DNA of 64,000 bases from Trachythela sp. YZ-2020 (GCA_016169945.1 JADLSH010000326.1:1-64000); one strand, 5' to 3'; positions 49,529 to 60,633 are shown, counted from the first letter of the stretch. Numbers and translations: made by a program. Notes: generated by a model from the letters alone, not told the origin.

Positions 49529-51662
49529 ACGTAATGTGACTGCAGAGGAAATAATTAAACTTGACTTTGATAAATTACTGCTTAAATATGAACCAGTCTA
49601 ATTCGACAACCGGTTTATTAAGGGAAAGGGATTTTGAAAATAGAGAAAAATGAAAAAGAAATAAAAAGGGGAAAAAGAGAGGAGGAAAAGGGGGAAATGG
49701 CAAAGAAAAAGGACAGGAAGACAATCAAAAGGTTGAAAAAGTACACTTAATGCGGAAGAAAAGGAAAGGAAAGGGCAAAAATTAAAAAAATTACAAAGAA
49801 CATTTGTGATAGGAATGGATTTGTGATAGGAATGCAATTACGAGTTCGGGATCCCTGTGTGACGTATTCTCTGCACAGAATAAACAGACGTTCTAGCCTA
49901 TAGTACAATATTGAGTTAACTTCGCACGTTCAGGTACAGATTTATAACCTATTGATAATCTATTAATTTCCTTTAGCAGCAAACAGATCAATTACCATCA
50001 ATATTTTATGTTATTAAGACTTTATAGAGAAATAAACAGTCTGTTTATCGCCGTACAATTTGTACAATTCGAGTCGCTTCGTCATTTAAAAATATTCCTA
50101 GAGTCGTAGAGGTCAATAATTTCACGCAAAATTATCAGAAATCACTACACAATGTTATTGAATATAGTTAGACCTCAGTTAAAGCAAATAATTTTCACGG
50201 GAAGTTGATTAAATATTTTTACTTTCGGTTGTCATAGATTCATTGCATTTAGATTATGTAACTTGAAAACCTATTTTTAACTTCGAGGCCACTTGCGTTT
50301 GGCGTTCCCAAAAATCGTAGTTTCAATAGCCCAAAAATGTTTTTCTACTAAATTGAACAAGAAACGTTTCTCTTTCGCTTGGATGTGGCTTTAGACGTAA
50401 AAGCGGGGGTCCAATGAACGACTTTCCACTCTAAATTTAGCCATTTTTTTGTCTCGAAAAATTCGGTAAATTAAGTAAAAAATCAAAAATCGCTAAAATA
50501 TTTATTTTAAACCCAAACGAACAAGAAAAATGTATAGAAATACTTCCTCTTTGAAATGGTTAATAAATGTTTGTGATAAATCTTTATTTCAATTCTAGTT
50601 TAAGCGATCTGTAAATGACCTGTGGTATGTGTCCTGTAAAGCCTGTCTGAGAGACGTGAATTAAAATAAAAAAATAGCCGTTCGCCTAATCGAATTTAAA
50701 GTTTATATTCTAGTAATAGTTTACCTAGACCTATATTCTGACAAAGTTGGAAGAATTTGATTTTTTTCATTTTGAATACCTCAAGTCGAGATTTACAGAC
50801 GGCGGCTCTTAAGCATTAGCCTTTCATTAAACCATTTTGCTGTTACACATGACAATAATGACATGAAGACAAAGGTCTGACCGATGACAGTGACAAAAGT
50901 GAACTATATACTAGAATTATATGTAGAGGAACTAATGCGCAATTTGGTTTGAAATTCTCAATAATAGACTCGAAATTATGTTTTTGACACTGTTCTTGAC
51001 GTGCTAAGGTTTCTCCAGAGTTCACTCGACACAGTCTTTTGCGCGGATCTATGTATTGTCGAGATTTGGATCTTGTGTCTGCATGTGATGTTTGTCGTAA
51101 TTCCGGGGGAATAATTAAGCTTCAAGTACGTCTGTAAAATGAGAGGGGAGGGGTGATCGAACAAGATTTTATTTCACATGACACATGTTTCACTCTTTTG
51201 GCTTGAGCGGTCACGAAGTTGAAGGAAGTCCGAATTCCAATGCATTTCTGAAGATATGGTTATATATTTTTTCTGCTAATATGCATCAACGCGACGAGCT
51301 ATTGTAGAAGTTAGTAATGTGCTTTCACAGCTTTATCGGCGCGGCTCCAGTTCAGTTTAACAGCATGAAATGTCGCGTTATTTGATCGAGTATATAACCA
51401 TTTATGTCAATGAGACAAAATTTACTTAAAACTAGAAGCTCTGAATAATGACAATAATGGCTCCAAATCCAGTGTGAGATTGTTTTCTATGGATAACCTA
51501 CAAGCAGTTGTTTGTATATGTTGACAAAATTTATCCCCCTTACTTATATCTTCATCTGTGATACTACATTTCTATGTAGATTTCTTATGCTAACAATTTA
51601 TTTCTTATTATATACAACACTGTAGTTTTGCGATTCTGATTGAGTACAATATTAATCATTAC
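49529..51662. other. No gene supported
   Basis: AT-rich sequence with no reading frame of note on either strand. 49615-49760 is purine-rich (GAAAAAG, AGGAAAAGG). No inverted or tandem repeat stood out. Confidence 0.5.
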
Positions 51663-51777
51663 CAGTCTCGTCCTCAAGCTCCAACTCGGACGCGTGGATA
51701 TCGCGCGTGGTCGCAGCACTAGGCTGCGGCCACGCGCGATATCTACGCGTTCGAGTTTGAGCCTGGAGACGAGGCTG
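51663..51777. mobile_element. Hairpin MITE with about 54-bp arms
   Basis: Left arm 51663-51716 starts CAGTCTCGTCCTCAAGCTC and includes GGATATCGCGCGTGGTCGCAG. Right arm 51724-51777 is nearly its reverse complement, ending GAGCCTGGAGACGAGGCTG. The loop is seven bases. No coding capacity. Confidence 0.85.
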
Positions 51778-52208
51778 AGTCATTACAATGACTGGTGACA
51801 TTTGAACAGCTGGTTTAATTTAAAACCAAAATGTATTCTTACTTGAACAGAAATGTTTGTTGCAGAATAACATGGATGTATAATTGCATATTCATCTGTA
51901 ATGGTATGGTGTTATGTCATGTGGACATCTGGAATCCTGTACAAGTTTCACTTGGGTTGTTTTGGGCATACATTTTGAGCAAAAGCCCTTACTACAAACT
52001 TTGCTCGAAACGTCAACGTTGTATTATACTATAGTATGCGACTATACGTTAATGAAAGAACATCATTATAGATACTTACAATTTCCTTTCTATTTTTAAA
52101 AGCGTAACGTGTTGACAGGAAAGAAATAGTTTAAATTCCTTTTCTGCATTAAAATTGTATAAAGTACTTGACTGCTTCCTTTAGACTAGGTGTATAAGGG
52201 ATCCATTG
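51778..52208. other. No gene supported
   Basis: AT-rich sequence between two MITEs; short frames only. Confidence 0.5.
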
Positions 52209-52520
52209 TACACATGTAAAACCGCACACGTCGTAGCAAACATGCAGCAAATGCTGTTTCAACAACTTGTTATCAGGATATGTTCGCACTGCTTGTTCCC
52301 AGCTTGTTGGCAACTTGCTACAAGACTCAACCGACTTGTTGCAAGTTTTTTCAGCAACTTGATATTGTCCTGCATTTCAAAAACTTGTTAACATGTTGTC
52401 AGTGACAACATTGTAGCGACTTGATAAAATGACAGCATTGTTTCAACTTGTTTTACAAGCTTGCTACAATCCTGTTGCGAATACATCTTGTTAATAAGAT
52501 GTGAGATTTTTACCTGTGTA
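52209..52520. mobile_element. MITE with TACACAKGTAAAA ends
   Basis: The left end TACACATGTAAAACCGCACA and the right end read inward, TACACAGGTAAAAATCTCAC, are inverted copies that continue to match for about 35 bases. The inside is built of many CAACTTGTT and ACTTGTTGCAAG words. About 312 bp, non-coding. Confidence 0.8.
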
Positions 52521-53261
52521 GGTACTATTCTACAATTGTGTCAATAAGCTGTTGCGCGTAGATAGTGTCAGCTATTTGAAAAATATTACAAACACTTCAA
52601 ACCAGTAAAGCTTTTAAAATCGTTAATTTTTCAACTACAGTATTTTGGGCACCAACTGCAGACGTAACTGCGTCTGGTCATTCATAATTAGTATAAATTA
52701 TTCCATTAAATTCAGTGCGAACAAAGAACTTTTGATATTGTTTGAAAATAAAGAGAAAGCATGTCAAATAATTTTAGAAAAGAGAATCTACTCTTTTTCC
52801 GTTTGATCGTACACAGAAGGAAATGGCCACAAATTGTTTTGAATGCGAGGGAAAATAGGTAAGGGCAACTGTTCTTACCTGTTTTACTCGCAGGACGATA
52901 ATTATTTTAAACTTATATATTATTGTAAAGCACACATCAGTTATCTGATGGGCTAATTTACACTCGAAAACGTCTGAAGAATTTCAGGGATGCGAACTTT
53001 GCATCTTTACAGTAAATTAACTTTCCTAAACAGCAAGTTCAGCTTTAATTTAAAATCTCCTAAGTCACTTGTAATTTGGCGTAATGGGCGTAATTTAGAG
53101 AGTTCAAGTGTTTTTGTGTGCTGGGAAAACACGTTGTCTTTGACGAAAATTTTACTATAACCTCTCGAAAATATGCATATAATATTGTCCAATTTGAATG
53201 TATATATTTCTATGCCACATCGCGTAAAATTCAATTTTAATTAAGTTTCGTAAGCTACTGT
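52521..53261. other. No gene supported
   Basis: AT-rich; contains a small inverted pair GCAGACG...CGTCTG near 52660. No other structure seen. Confidence 0.5.
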
Positions 53262-53269
53262 ATCATTTC

Positions 53270-55582
53270 CACTGATCTGAAAATATAGTACCTGGATCGA
53301 GCTTCTATACCTATGAAAATTGAAGCCAGTTTTGGATTTGGCGGCCATATTGGAGTGACAACCAATGGCCGTCGTGAGTCGAAGCAATTTGAAGGAAGTA
53401 TTTTCAATTTGCGCTGTGTTGGGCGATAGAATTATTGAAGTTTAATTGGAAATATGTAAAGGAGTTTGTATATTGTTAAAAGTCACCGATTTGGGTTGAT
53501 TTCGGGCGTTTCTCGGCGAAAAAACTGTTCGCGTGTATATGTTGTTGTCAGCCATGAGTGAGCATATTCACGTGAAAATTTTGGAATAAATCGCCGTACT
53601 GTGCCTCTCGGCGTAGTAATCAAAGAAATAACAAGAAAGGAGACAGTTTCACATGGGAAAGTAATACTGGGCAAATAGTGATGGTGAAAGATCGGCCTTA
53701 AAACGGGTTTTTGTGACGATTAAAGTCGACGAACTTTGCGCCCAGCGAACAGACGTATATTTAACAGGTCCAAGAAAATAGTTCATTGTTTGCTGAAGCA
53801 CAATAAATAAAAAGTACTTTATATGCTGTTATAATTGTATTTACTAAAATATACTGGTCAGAATGTACCACTACAAATTTGTCTACTGTGTCTCAAGAGA
53901 TTGATTACAGGCCATCTATATAAAACATCATGCTGTGGCATTTAGTTTCCTGATGAATTAAGTGAACAATTTATTTACAACATGTATTTTAAGCTTGAAT
54001 CTGTGCAGAGGAAGCAGGGGTGGTGCTAGTGGGGAATACATGCTCTGTTGGGAACCCCAGGCTCCATTGGGGAAATACACCAATATATCAGGGATTATCA
54101 TATTCAGTTACTATGTTTAAGCTACAAACCATGTAATAGTCTTGGTTCAAAAATTAATCCACTCCCTTTCCAGAATCTGAAATTTAGATTATTTTTTGGT
54201 ATCCATTCCAACTGGATTACCCATTGCTGACCCATCTCACTGTTACAAGTAACAATAACAACATAAGACACAACAGTCAACAACTAGACACTAAATAAGT
54301 TGATATATCGTGATACACTAAGATGCATATAAACCTTAAGCAAACTTCTGTACATCTGTCTTGAATGTTGATCAATTAAGACATGTTATACCAATGTTTG
54401 AAGCTTTGTAGTATCCAGTCAGGATACAAGTCATTCACAGTTAGCAATTAGTATCCAATACCAATTTTAGTACTTTGTGGATATCGGGATACTGCAAATT
54501 TCAGACCTTGCCTTAAAAGGATGGCCTAATATATTTAGCCCCTGTTCTTTCCTGTGCCAAGGAATTGATGACACCATAGTTGACAAGTAGATTAGGAACC
54601 TAATGGTATAAATCTAGTTTAAAGACATATTAAAAAGAAATTTGAATTAATAAAAACATTTGTCAATGAGAAATTTTACAATAGCATTGGCCAGTTATCA
54701 TGGTATGCTGATTTATTGCATACAGTTTTTTGCAAAATTCTTCACAAGATACAGAATGTTTCAGACAGGTAAAATCTTTCACAGAAATTTAAAACATACT
54801 TTTACAAGAAATATACAGTATAAAAATTAAAATAGTTTATGGCTTCACTACAAACATAATACTAAATTTGAAGCAACTGAACATAGAAAGTATACTATTA
54901 TTTACAAGCACTATAAATTCTATATGTCCTAATAATATGGCGCATCACGGCCACTTACGCGTAAAGTTTCTGTTAACACATTCGTTTTCAGCCTGAATCA
55001 GTGATTCCTCATTATTTATACGCGCAATATTACTTCCACAAGACGTCCTGTCTCGTTTCTTGATTTACTATTACTGCGGAAGGCAACATTGTCATTATTG
55101 TAGCTACAACACGCAAAGTTCGTCGACTTTAATCGTCACAAAAACCCGTTTTAAGGCCGATCTTTCACCATCACTATTTGCCCAGTATTACTTTCCCATG
55201 TGAAACTGTCTCCTTTCTTGTAATTTATTTGATTACTACGCCGAGAGGTACAGTACGGCGATTTATTCAAAAATGTTCACGTGAATATGCTCACTCATGG
55301 ATGACAACAACATAAATACGCGAACAGTTTTTTCGCCGAGAAACGCCCGAAATCAACCCAAATCGATTACTTTTAACGATATACAAACTCCTTTACATAT
55401 TTCCAATTAAACTTCAATAATTCCATCGCCCAACACAGCGCAAATTGAAAATACTTCCTTCAAATTGCTTCGACTCACGACGGCCATTGGTGGTCACTCC
55501 AATATGGCCGCCAAATCCAAAACTGGTTTCAATTTTCATAGGTATAGAAGCTCGATCCAGGTACTATATTTTCAGATCAGTG
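53270..55582. mobile_element. Foldback DNA transposon with about 470-bp inverted arms
   Basis: Left arm 53270-53740 and right arm 55112-55582 are inverted copies with scattered mismatches (for example GAAGCCAGTT against GAAACCAGTT). Outer ends are CACTGATCTG and CAGATCAGTG. The 8 bases ATCATTTC stand directly outside both ends (53262-53269 and 55583-55590), a perfect target duplication. Removing the element and one copy restores part of the TTTCACATGTGAAA cluster on the right. An 8-bp duplication points to hAT or P superfamily mobilisation. The 1.37-kb middle has no transposase frame, so this is a non-autonomous copy. The arms contain GGCGGCCATATTGG, close to YY1-type sites. Confidence 0.88.
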
Positions 55583-55866
55583 ATCATTTCACATGTGAAA
55601 ATTCCTTTTCACATATGAACTGATCCACTTCCACATATGAAATAGTAATATCACATGTGAAAGTAGAACATATAAAATGTTCCAAGTGAGCATTTTTACA
55701 CGTAAAATGGTCCAATTCCACACAAAAGTTCACATATGACATGAGCATTTTCACATGTGAGATGTTCCAATACCACACAAACGTTCACATATAACATGCG
55801 CATCTTAACATGTGAAATGTTCAAAGTCCACACAAAATTTCACATGTGAAATTATACGTGAAATTT
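55583..55866. repeat. Cluster of TTTCACATGTGAAA palindromes
   Basis: About nine copies or variants of TTTCACATGTGAAA (TTCACATATGAAC, ATCACATGTGAAAG and so on) in under 300 bases, spaced irregularly and linked by CCACACAAAA and GTTCCAA words. CACATGTG contains an E-box core, but in this setting a repeat of transposon origin is more likely than an enhancer. Confidence 0.8.
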
Positions 55867-55942
55867 CCATGAGGGCGGTAGTGAAGTGTTTAGTGCGGTA
55901 CGCCAACCTATTTACTTTACCAAAGTCGAAATCCTGCTCTGA

Positions 55943-56139
55943 AGCACCGCACAGACGAGCAAGTTTTGCTTGACAAGTTTTCCTTGACATGTTTTATTTG
56001 CTCGTGTGTACCACAAAAAGTTGATAAGTTTTCTATGATAAGGAGATCGAAAAAACTTGTTTGCCGTACACACGAACAAATAAACTCGTCAAGGAACTTC
56101 TCAAGGAAAACGCGCTCGTTGCATGCATGTACGGTGCTT
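55943..56139. mobile_element. MITE with AGCACCG inverted ends
   Basis: The left half, AGCACCGCACAGACGAGCAA then TTTTCCTTGACATGTTTTAT and TTGCTCGTGTGTAC, is matched by the right half read inward: AGCACCGTACATGCATGCAA, TTTTCCTTGAGAAG, TTTGTTCGTGTGTAC. Nearly the whole element is inverted repeat. Confidence 0.75.
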
Positions 56140-56554
56140 AACAGTGGACCAAGCCAAGGACATCATTTGTTTTGTATTCTTGAGGATGGAGTCGAATGAC
56201 GCACGGAAGTGTACGATAATGCCTCAAAAGGATGTTAAACGTACAATTTGCGTTGGTGTGAATGTAAATTATTTTCAAGATCACATTCTGGTTAAAAACT
56301 TCCCGTTGCTGTATTCAATATCTGTTCGGTTGAGAGTACTATATTTATACATAAGTGAGAGTTTTAGAAGAAGACAAGCCATTCCCCCAAGCGAGTTGGT
56401 CACACTGAATCGAAGACCTAGAAGTGCTGTTTACATACAAGGAGAGTCAACAACCATATATACAACAATGGTAAATATAAAGAGAAAATGTGGAGTTTAA
56501 ATATTACCGAGCTAATTGTAAATTAGCTGTTCCGAAGTTGATACAAGCTGGAGT
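56140..56554. other. No gene supported
   Basis: A + strand frame of about 100 codons up to a stop at about 56500 has no recognisable motif and no good start. Otherwise nothing seen. Confidence 0.45.
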
Positions 56555-56782
56555 AAAGGTACGTTTACACCGGCTGCGATTTGTCGCGACGATTTCAGAT
56601 GCATCTTTTAAGTACGTTTACACTCTGCGATTTGTATGGCCGATTTCAGACGCACGTTAATGATATTTGAAAAATACGTCGCAAACGTCATCTGACAACA
56701 TCACCAACTGAAAATATTCGTCATTAACATTCAGAGAAACCTAAAATCGGGCCGACAAATCGCAGCGTGTAAACGTACCTTT
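56555..56782 (+). mobile_element. MITE of the AAGGTACGTTYACAC family, copy 1
   Basis: Ends AAGGTACGTTTACAC and GTGTAAACGTACCTT are inverted. Next to them sit GCGATTTGTCG and CGACAAATCGC. The inside has AATACGTCGCAAACGTCATC and CAACTGAAAATATTCG. Confidence 0.85.
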
Positions 56783-56962
56783 AAGGTACGTTCACACACA
56801 CAGCGATTTGTCGGGCCAATATTAGGTTTTGCTGAATGTTAATGACAAATATTTTCAGTTGATGATGTCGCCAGATGACGTTTGCCACGTATTTTTCAAA
56901 CGTGCATCATTAACGTGCATCTAAAATCGGCCCGACAAATCGCTGTGTGTGAACGTACCTTT
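56783..56962 (-). mobile_element. MITE of the AAGGTACGTTYACAC family, copy 2, inverted
   Basis: Starts AAGGTACGTTCACAC directly after copy 1 (junction TACCTTTAAGGTAC) and ends GTGTGAACGTACCTT. The inside is the reverse complement of copy 1 (TATTTTCAGTTG, GATGACGTTTGCCACGT). The two copies lie head to head. Confidence 0.85.
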
Positions 56963-57083
56963 ACTAAATTTGAAAAATACGTGGCAAACGTCATCTGACG
57001 ACGATGTCAACTGAAAATATTCGTGATTAACATTCACCAAAACCACAAATTGGCAAAACGAAAAAACGGCCCGACAAAATCAT
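56963..57083 (+). mobile_element. MITE of the AAGGTACGTTYACAC family, truncated copy 3
   Basis: Same inner sequence and orientation as copy 1 (AATACGTGGCAAACGTCATC, CAACTGAAAATATTCG) but lacking the terminal repeats. It ends with GGCCCGACAAAAT. Confidence 0.7.
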
Positions 57084-57189
57084 CTAAATTTACTTAAACT
57101 GGATAGTTCTATCGGTTCTGTGTAAACTGTTCTCCAGTAAGAGCCATTCCCTTATTGGTCCAGCGTTATACAGCAGGAGGAAACTCTAA

Positions 57190-57662
57190 AGCACCGGTCA
57201 AACGAGGATGAGAGTTGATGAGAGTTGGCAACCGAGAGTTTGCATGAGAGTTTGTTCAACTCTCATGCCCCCGTAAAACGAGAACAAGAGTTGCATGAGA
57301 GTCGCGACAGAAATCATTTAGCGCGCGAAATGGAGCCCTGAGAATAATGCTAAAATTCTGGTAAATTGAAAGTGTTTAGATTTCCTTCTTTATTACTTTA
57401 AGCTTTTCTTGTTATAGACACAGTCATAACGTGTTATTTTGCTCAGCTAATTCTTATAGAAAGTGCAAAACACTAGTCTGACTATAGTCGTTTAAAATTC
57501 TTATGCAACTCTCATGACCGGTCAAACAAGCAAAACTCTCATCAACTCTCGTCAAAATTTAAACCAGCTCAAAGTTGATGAGAGTTGATGAGAGTGCATA
57601 TTAAGAGTTGGTGGTCAAACGCGAGCGCTAGCGAGAGTTGCAATTCTCATCAACTCTTTTCC
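57190..57662. mobile_element. MITE rich in GAGAGTTGATGAGAG words
   Basis: The left part has GGTCAAACGAGGATGAGAG and TTGATGAGAGTTGG. The right part has CTCTCATCAACTCTC and GGTCAAACGCGAGC, ending CATCAACTCTTTTCC, so the outer thirds are inverted repeats of one another made of short repeated words. The centre, 57305-57480, is AT-rich and non-coding. Exact ends are uncertain. Confidence 0.65.
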
Positions 57663-58255
57663 TCTTATGTGTGTGTGTGTTTGTTGTGAGAAGGATAACT
57701 CAAAAACTATACAAATCAAGTTACTTTTGGTGCAAACGTGTATCTTCCTTATCTTCCTTTCCCGGGCTTAAGATAACTGAATGCGATATTAGTGCATAAT
57801 TATATAACTTATGCATTAATACTTGACTGAATTTGGGGGCGGAGGTATGCAGTCCCTGCATGAGTGCTTTCTAGTTTTAACTGGATAACTCTATCTGTGC
57901 TAAACCAGGAAGGATTCTGCATTTGACCAGCGAACTCTAAGGGGACTTGAACGATAACTTGGCTGCCATCTTTGAAGCCACTCATGATGGCCTCCATGTA
58001 CGTACGGAGTCGAAAAATACACCACTTGGAAAACATGGATTTACTCTAGAGCAGTTACAGCAATGAATAAAAGCTGAAAATAGACTTTAATAATTGGACT
58101 TTAGTCAAAAGAAGTTTTGGGACCGTCGAAATGTTTTAAAGTAGCTTTTTTCGAAGTTGAAGAGCTAAGTTTGCTTCTCCACGATCATACGTTTGGCATT
58201 TTTTCGTATACAAAACTGTTACCCCTCGAATTATTGCTCACTGCATTTGACCTAA
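57663..58255. other. No gene supported
   Basis: A (GT)n stretch lies at about 57669-57680. The minus strand is open from 58036 to 57809 with no known motif. TTAACTGGATAACTCTATCT at 57876 echoes AAACTGGATAGTTCTATC at 57108, perhaps two scraps of one repeat. Confidence 0.4.
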
Positions 58256-58675
58256 AGGCCCTGTTACACAATGCAACTTCTCTTGCAACTTATCTCGCAA
58301 CTTTGTTGCGACCGACAACGTACTTGCACGCGAAATTGGAAGGTGTAACATGCCTCGCAATCATGAAGTCTCGCAACATTTTTGTTGCAGGAAGCGTTGC
58401 ACGAAGTGGATTCAAGCATTGCACAGTGTAACATACCTTCGTGTAACTTGTCTCGCAATGTTTGCTCACTGAATGGCTTCCTACCTTTTGGCTGACAATT
58501 TGGCGCCAGGCGGTAACACTTGCGGTATTTATGCTATTTTTAACCATGATTATTGCAAGTTGCGTTAAATTATTGCTCAGTGTAACATAGCTTGGATACA
58601 ATGCTGAAATCGTTTTTCCTAACATATATTGGGAGATAAATTGCGAGACAAGTTGCATAGTCTAACAGCGCCATA
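58256..58675. mobile_element. MITE with GGCCCTGTTACAC ends
   Basis: The left end GGCCCTGTTACACAATGCAA with CTTCTCTTGCAACTTATCTCG and the right end read inward, GGCGCTGTTAGACTATGCAA with CTTGTCTCGCAATTTATCTC, are inverted copies. Inside, GTGTAAC and TCGCAA words recur. No transposase. Confidence 0.78.
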
Positions 58676-58966
58676 AAGGAATGGCCCTTACTTAGTATAC
58701 CCTCCAGTAAGAACATGCTTACAACCGATAAAGCTATCGAGCATAAGTGAAGTTGGTTTGAAAGGCTAAGTAATTATAGTTTGAAAGACTGTGTAACATA
58801 TATTTCCAAATCTATCTCATATTAGTTAAGTTCTTCAAAATCTAGGTGAATATGTCACTTTCTAATGTCAACATTATTTATCTTATTATCTCGATAATAT
58901 ATATTAATGTTCATGTAATACGTAAAGTGTAATTATATCACTGAAAAGCCTTGTTGGCGAGTGATG
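58676..58966. other. No gene supported
   Basis: AT-rich spacer between two MITEs. Confidence 0.5.
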
Positions 58967-58968
58967 TA

Positions 58969-59382
58969 CGGTAGAACCCCGTTATATGTCGAACTCGCTT
59001 ATCTCGAAGTCACCGCTATCTCGAACTTAAACCCATTTCCCGTGGATTTGCCCGAACTATTTCAATCATTTTTACTCGACGGTTATCTCTAACTTGGTTA
59101 ACTCGAATTCCCCGCTATCCGAATTTACCCGGTTATTTCGAACTTTAATGACTTCAGTTCGTTGTTTTTATTAGGGAATACATGCACGTGTTTGATTTTA
59201 CAACGTTCATGCAAGAACATAAAACGGACCATAATTAATACAGAATACTGTATTGACATATATATTTCACAATTATTATAAATATCTTCTTGTGATTTGA
59301 CACTGATTCGGTATCTCGAACCCCCGATATCTCGAACTTTTTGTCGTTTCCCCTGACTGTTCGAGATGGCGGGGTTCTACTG
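58969..59382. mobile_element. pogo/Tc1-mariner-like MITE, 414 bp
   Basis: The left end CGGTAGAACCCCGTTATATG and the right end read inward, CAGTAGAACCCCGCCATCTC, are inverted. Both are flanked by TA, the expected target of this superfamily. TATCTCGAAC and close words recur inside. It has no transposase frame, so it is non-autonomous. Confidence 0.85.
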
Positions 59383-59388
59383 TATAAA
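59383..59388 (+). promoter_or_regulatory. TATAAA at the MITE junction, upstream of the oxidoreductase exon
   Basis: TATAAA consists of the TA target copy at the right end of the MITE plus flanking TAAA. It lies 115 bases before the ATG at 59503. It could serve as a core promoter, but this rests on position alone. Confidence 0.3.
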
Positions 59389-59502
59389 GCTTTGTATTTT
59401 GATTTTGATTTTTTAAATATATTTTTGATTTAATCATTTGGTTTTCTAACTAGTCCCCTCGATTGTGGTCTTAAAGCATTTCCTCATCAAATTTTTGGAA
59501 AA

Positions 59503-59752
59503 ATGGATCCCACGAAGACGAATTTTCCTCGACTTTCGTCACCTACCGCTGAAATAAAACCTCATTATGACGTGGTCGTCGTTGGCTCAGGATACGGAGG
59601 TTCTATCGCGGCGTGCCGTGCTGCAAGCGCGGAAAAATCTGTCTGCCTGTTGGAGAAAGGCAAGGAGTGGTCGCCTGGCGAGTTTCCCGAGACGTTTCTG
59701 CACGCAGAACGTGATTTGCACGTGCATTTTGGCAATCACAAGTTTCATACCG
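59503..59752 (+). CDS. First coding exon of a GMC/cholesterol-oxidase-like FAD oxidoreductase
   Basis: The ATG at 59503 has A at -3 and G at +4. The exon codes 83 residues plus one base and ends at the donor CCG/GTATGT (GT at 59753). After a polar start, HYDVVVVGSGYGGSIAACRA (residues 21-40) forms the beta strand and dinucleotide-binding glycine loop of an FAD Rossmann fold. CLLEKGKEW (48-56) supplies the acidic residue E51 that binds the adenosine ribose, followed by PGEFP. GSGYGGSIAA with LLEKG is the pattern of the GMC family and especially of cholesterol oxidases, flavoenzymes that oxidise alcohols such as sterols and yield hydrogen peroxide. No signal peptide is seen. The rest of the gene must lie downstream. 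The following intron appears to hold nested retroelements. Confidence 0.75.
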
Positions 59753-59989
59753 GTATGTCACATTTTTTAAACGTGGGGTCAGTGGGGGGAGGGGGAGGGG
59801 AAAGGGGGAGGCAATATTCCCGTGATAATTATTAAGAGATTTTATGATAGAACCTCTGCCAGGGGTATTTTAAAATCAAAACTGTGCTTGGAGAAAATCG
59901 CACAATATCGCACCGGAAAATAATTGTAATAATTATACATCAAGTCAAGTAAATAAGACAAAGAGAAGGAGTCAACATTTAATTAATAT

Positions 59990-60623
59990 TCCAATTGTAA
60001 AATCTACAAGGAGTCAAGGACCGATGTTAGAAATATCTTACCGAAATTTTTAGTACTTAATGTCAGATCTACTCTTAATAAAAAAAGAGGAACTTGAGGT
60101 CATTATCGATTAGTGTAATTCTGATGTGATCACGATCACTGAGACGTGGTTGTCTGACAGCATCCCTGATGAAGCCGTGAGTATCCCTAATTTCAACCTA
60201 GTTAGAAAAGACAGACTAACCGGAAGAGGAGCTAGGTGGGTGCAAGTTTATGTACGAGAGAGCATACCCTGTAAACCTCGGTTAGACCTGTCGAATGATC
60301 AATATGAGTGTCTATGGATTGTGTTAGGTCCGACTTGGCTTCCAAGGCAACTTTCTAGAATTGCAGTTGCATGTGTTTACATCCCTCGGTCAGCGAAACC
60401 AGCTAGGAAGAAAGAAAGTAAGACCGTTGAGGGACTCAGCTATACCGTTATTTATATTTGAACATTTCATCAGAGAATATGACTAGTCATCCGTCCAAAC
60501 CCCGAGTGATGGTCAAAATGTGGTTTCAGACCAAGAAGACACGGTCATATTTATGGATGATACCACTCTATCGGAGGTAATGGATGTTTCTAATCATTCA
60601 TCTGGAAGCCCTATCGGAAATGG
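59990..60623 (+). pseudogene. LINE (CR1/L2-like) 5' part: endonuclease and start of RT remnant
   Basis: Fragments LEISYRNF and LNVRSTLNKK lead into VITITETWLSDSIPDEAVSI with NFNLVRKDRLTGRG, YVRESIPC, DQYECLWIV, and IAVACVYIP. This is an apurinic-type endonuclease domain; the E of TETWL is the expected catalytic acid. The frame then fails, and most of the reverse transcriptase palm is missing. From about 60516 reverse transcriptase resumes with TVIFMDDTTLSEVMD, an FMDD motif in the place of the usual catalytic [YF]xDD, then SPIGNGQNN, where the Penelope-like element is inserted. Stops, the internal deletion and the insertion make it inactive. The LNVRS and ETWL patterns suit the CR1/L2/Jockey groups. 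Confidence 0.75.
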
Positions 60624-60633
60624 TCAAAATAAT
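60624..60633. repeat. 10-bp target duplication, left copy
   Basis: TCAAAATAAT, identical to 63008-63017. The flanking bases differ on both sides, so the duplication is exactly 10 bp. Confidence 0.85.

Noticed and set aside
49598..49837. Minus-strand frame rich in F and L
   Set aside because: Comes from a purine-rich tract read on the opposite strand, not from coding selection.
56123..56500. 125-codon open frame on the + strand
   Set aside because: It starts inside a MITE with a non-ATG codon and shows no family motif.
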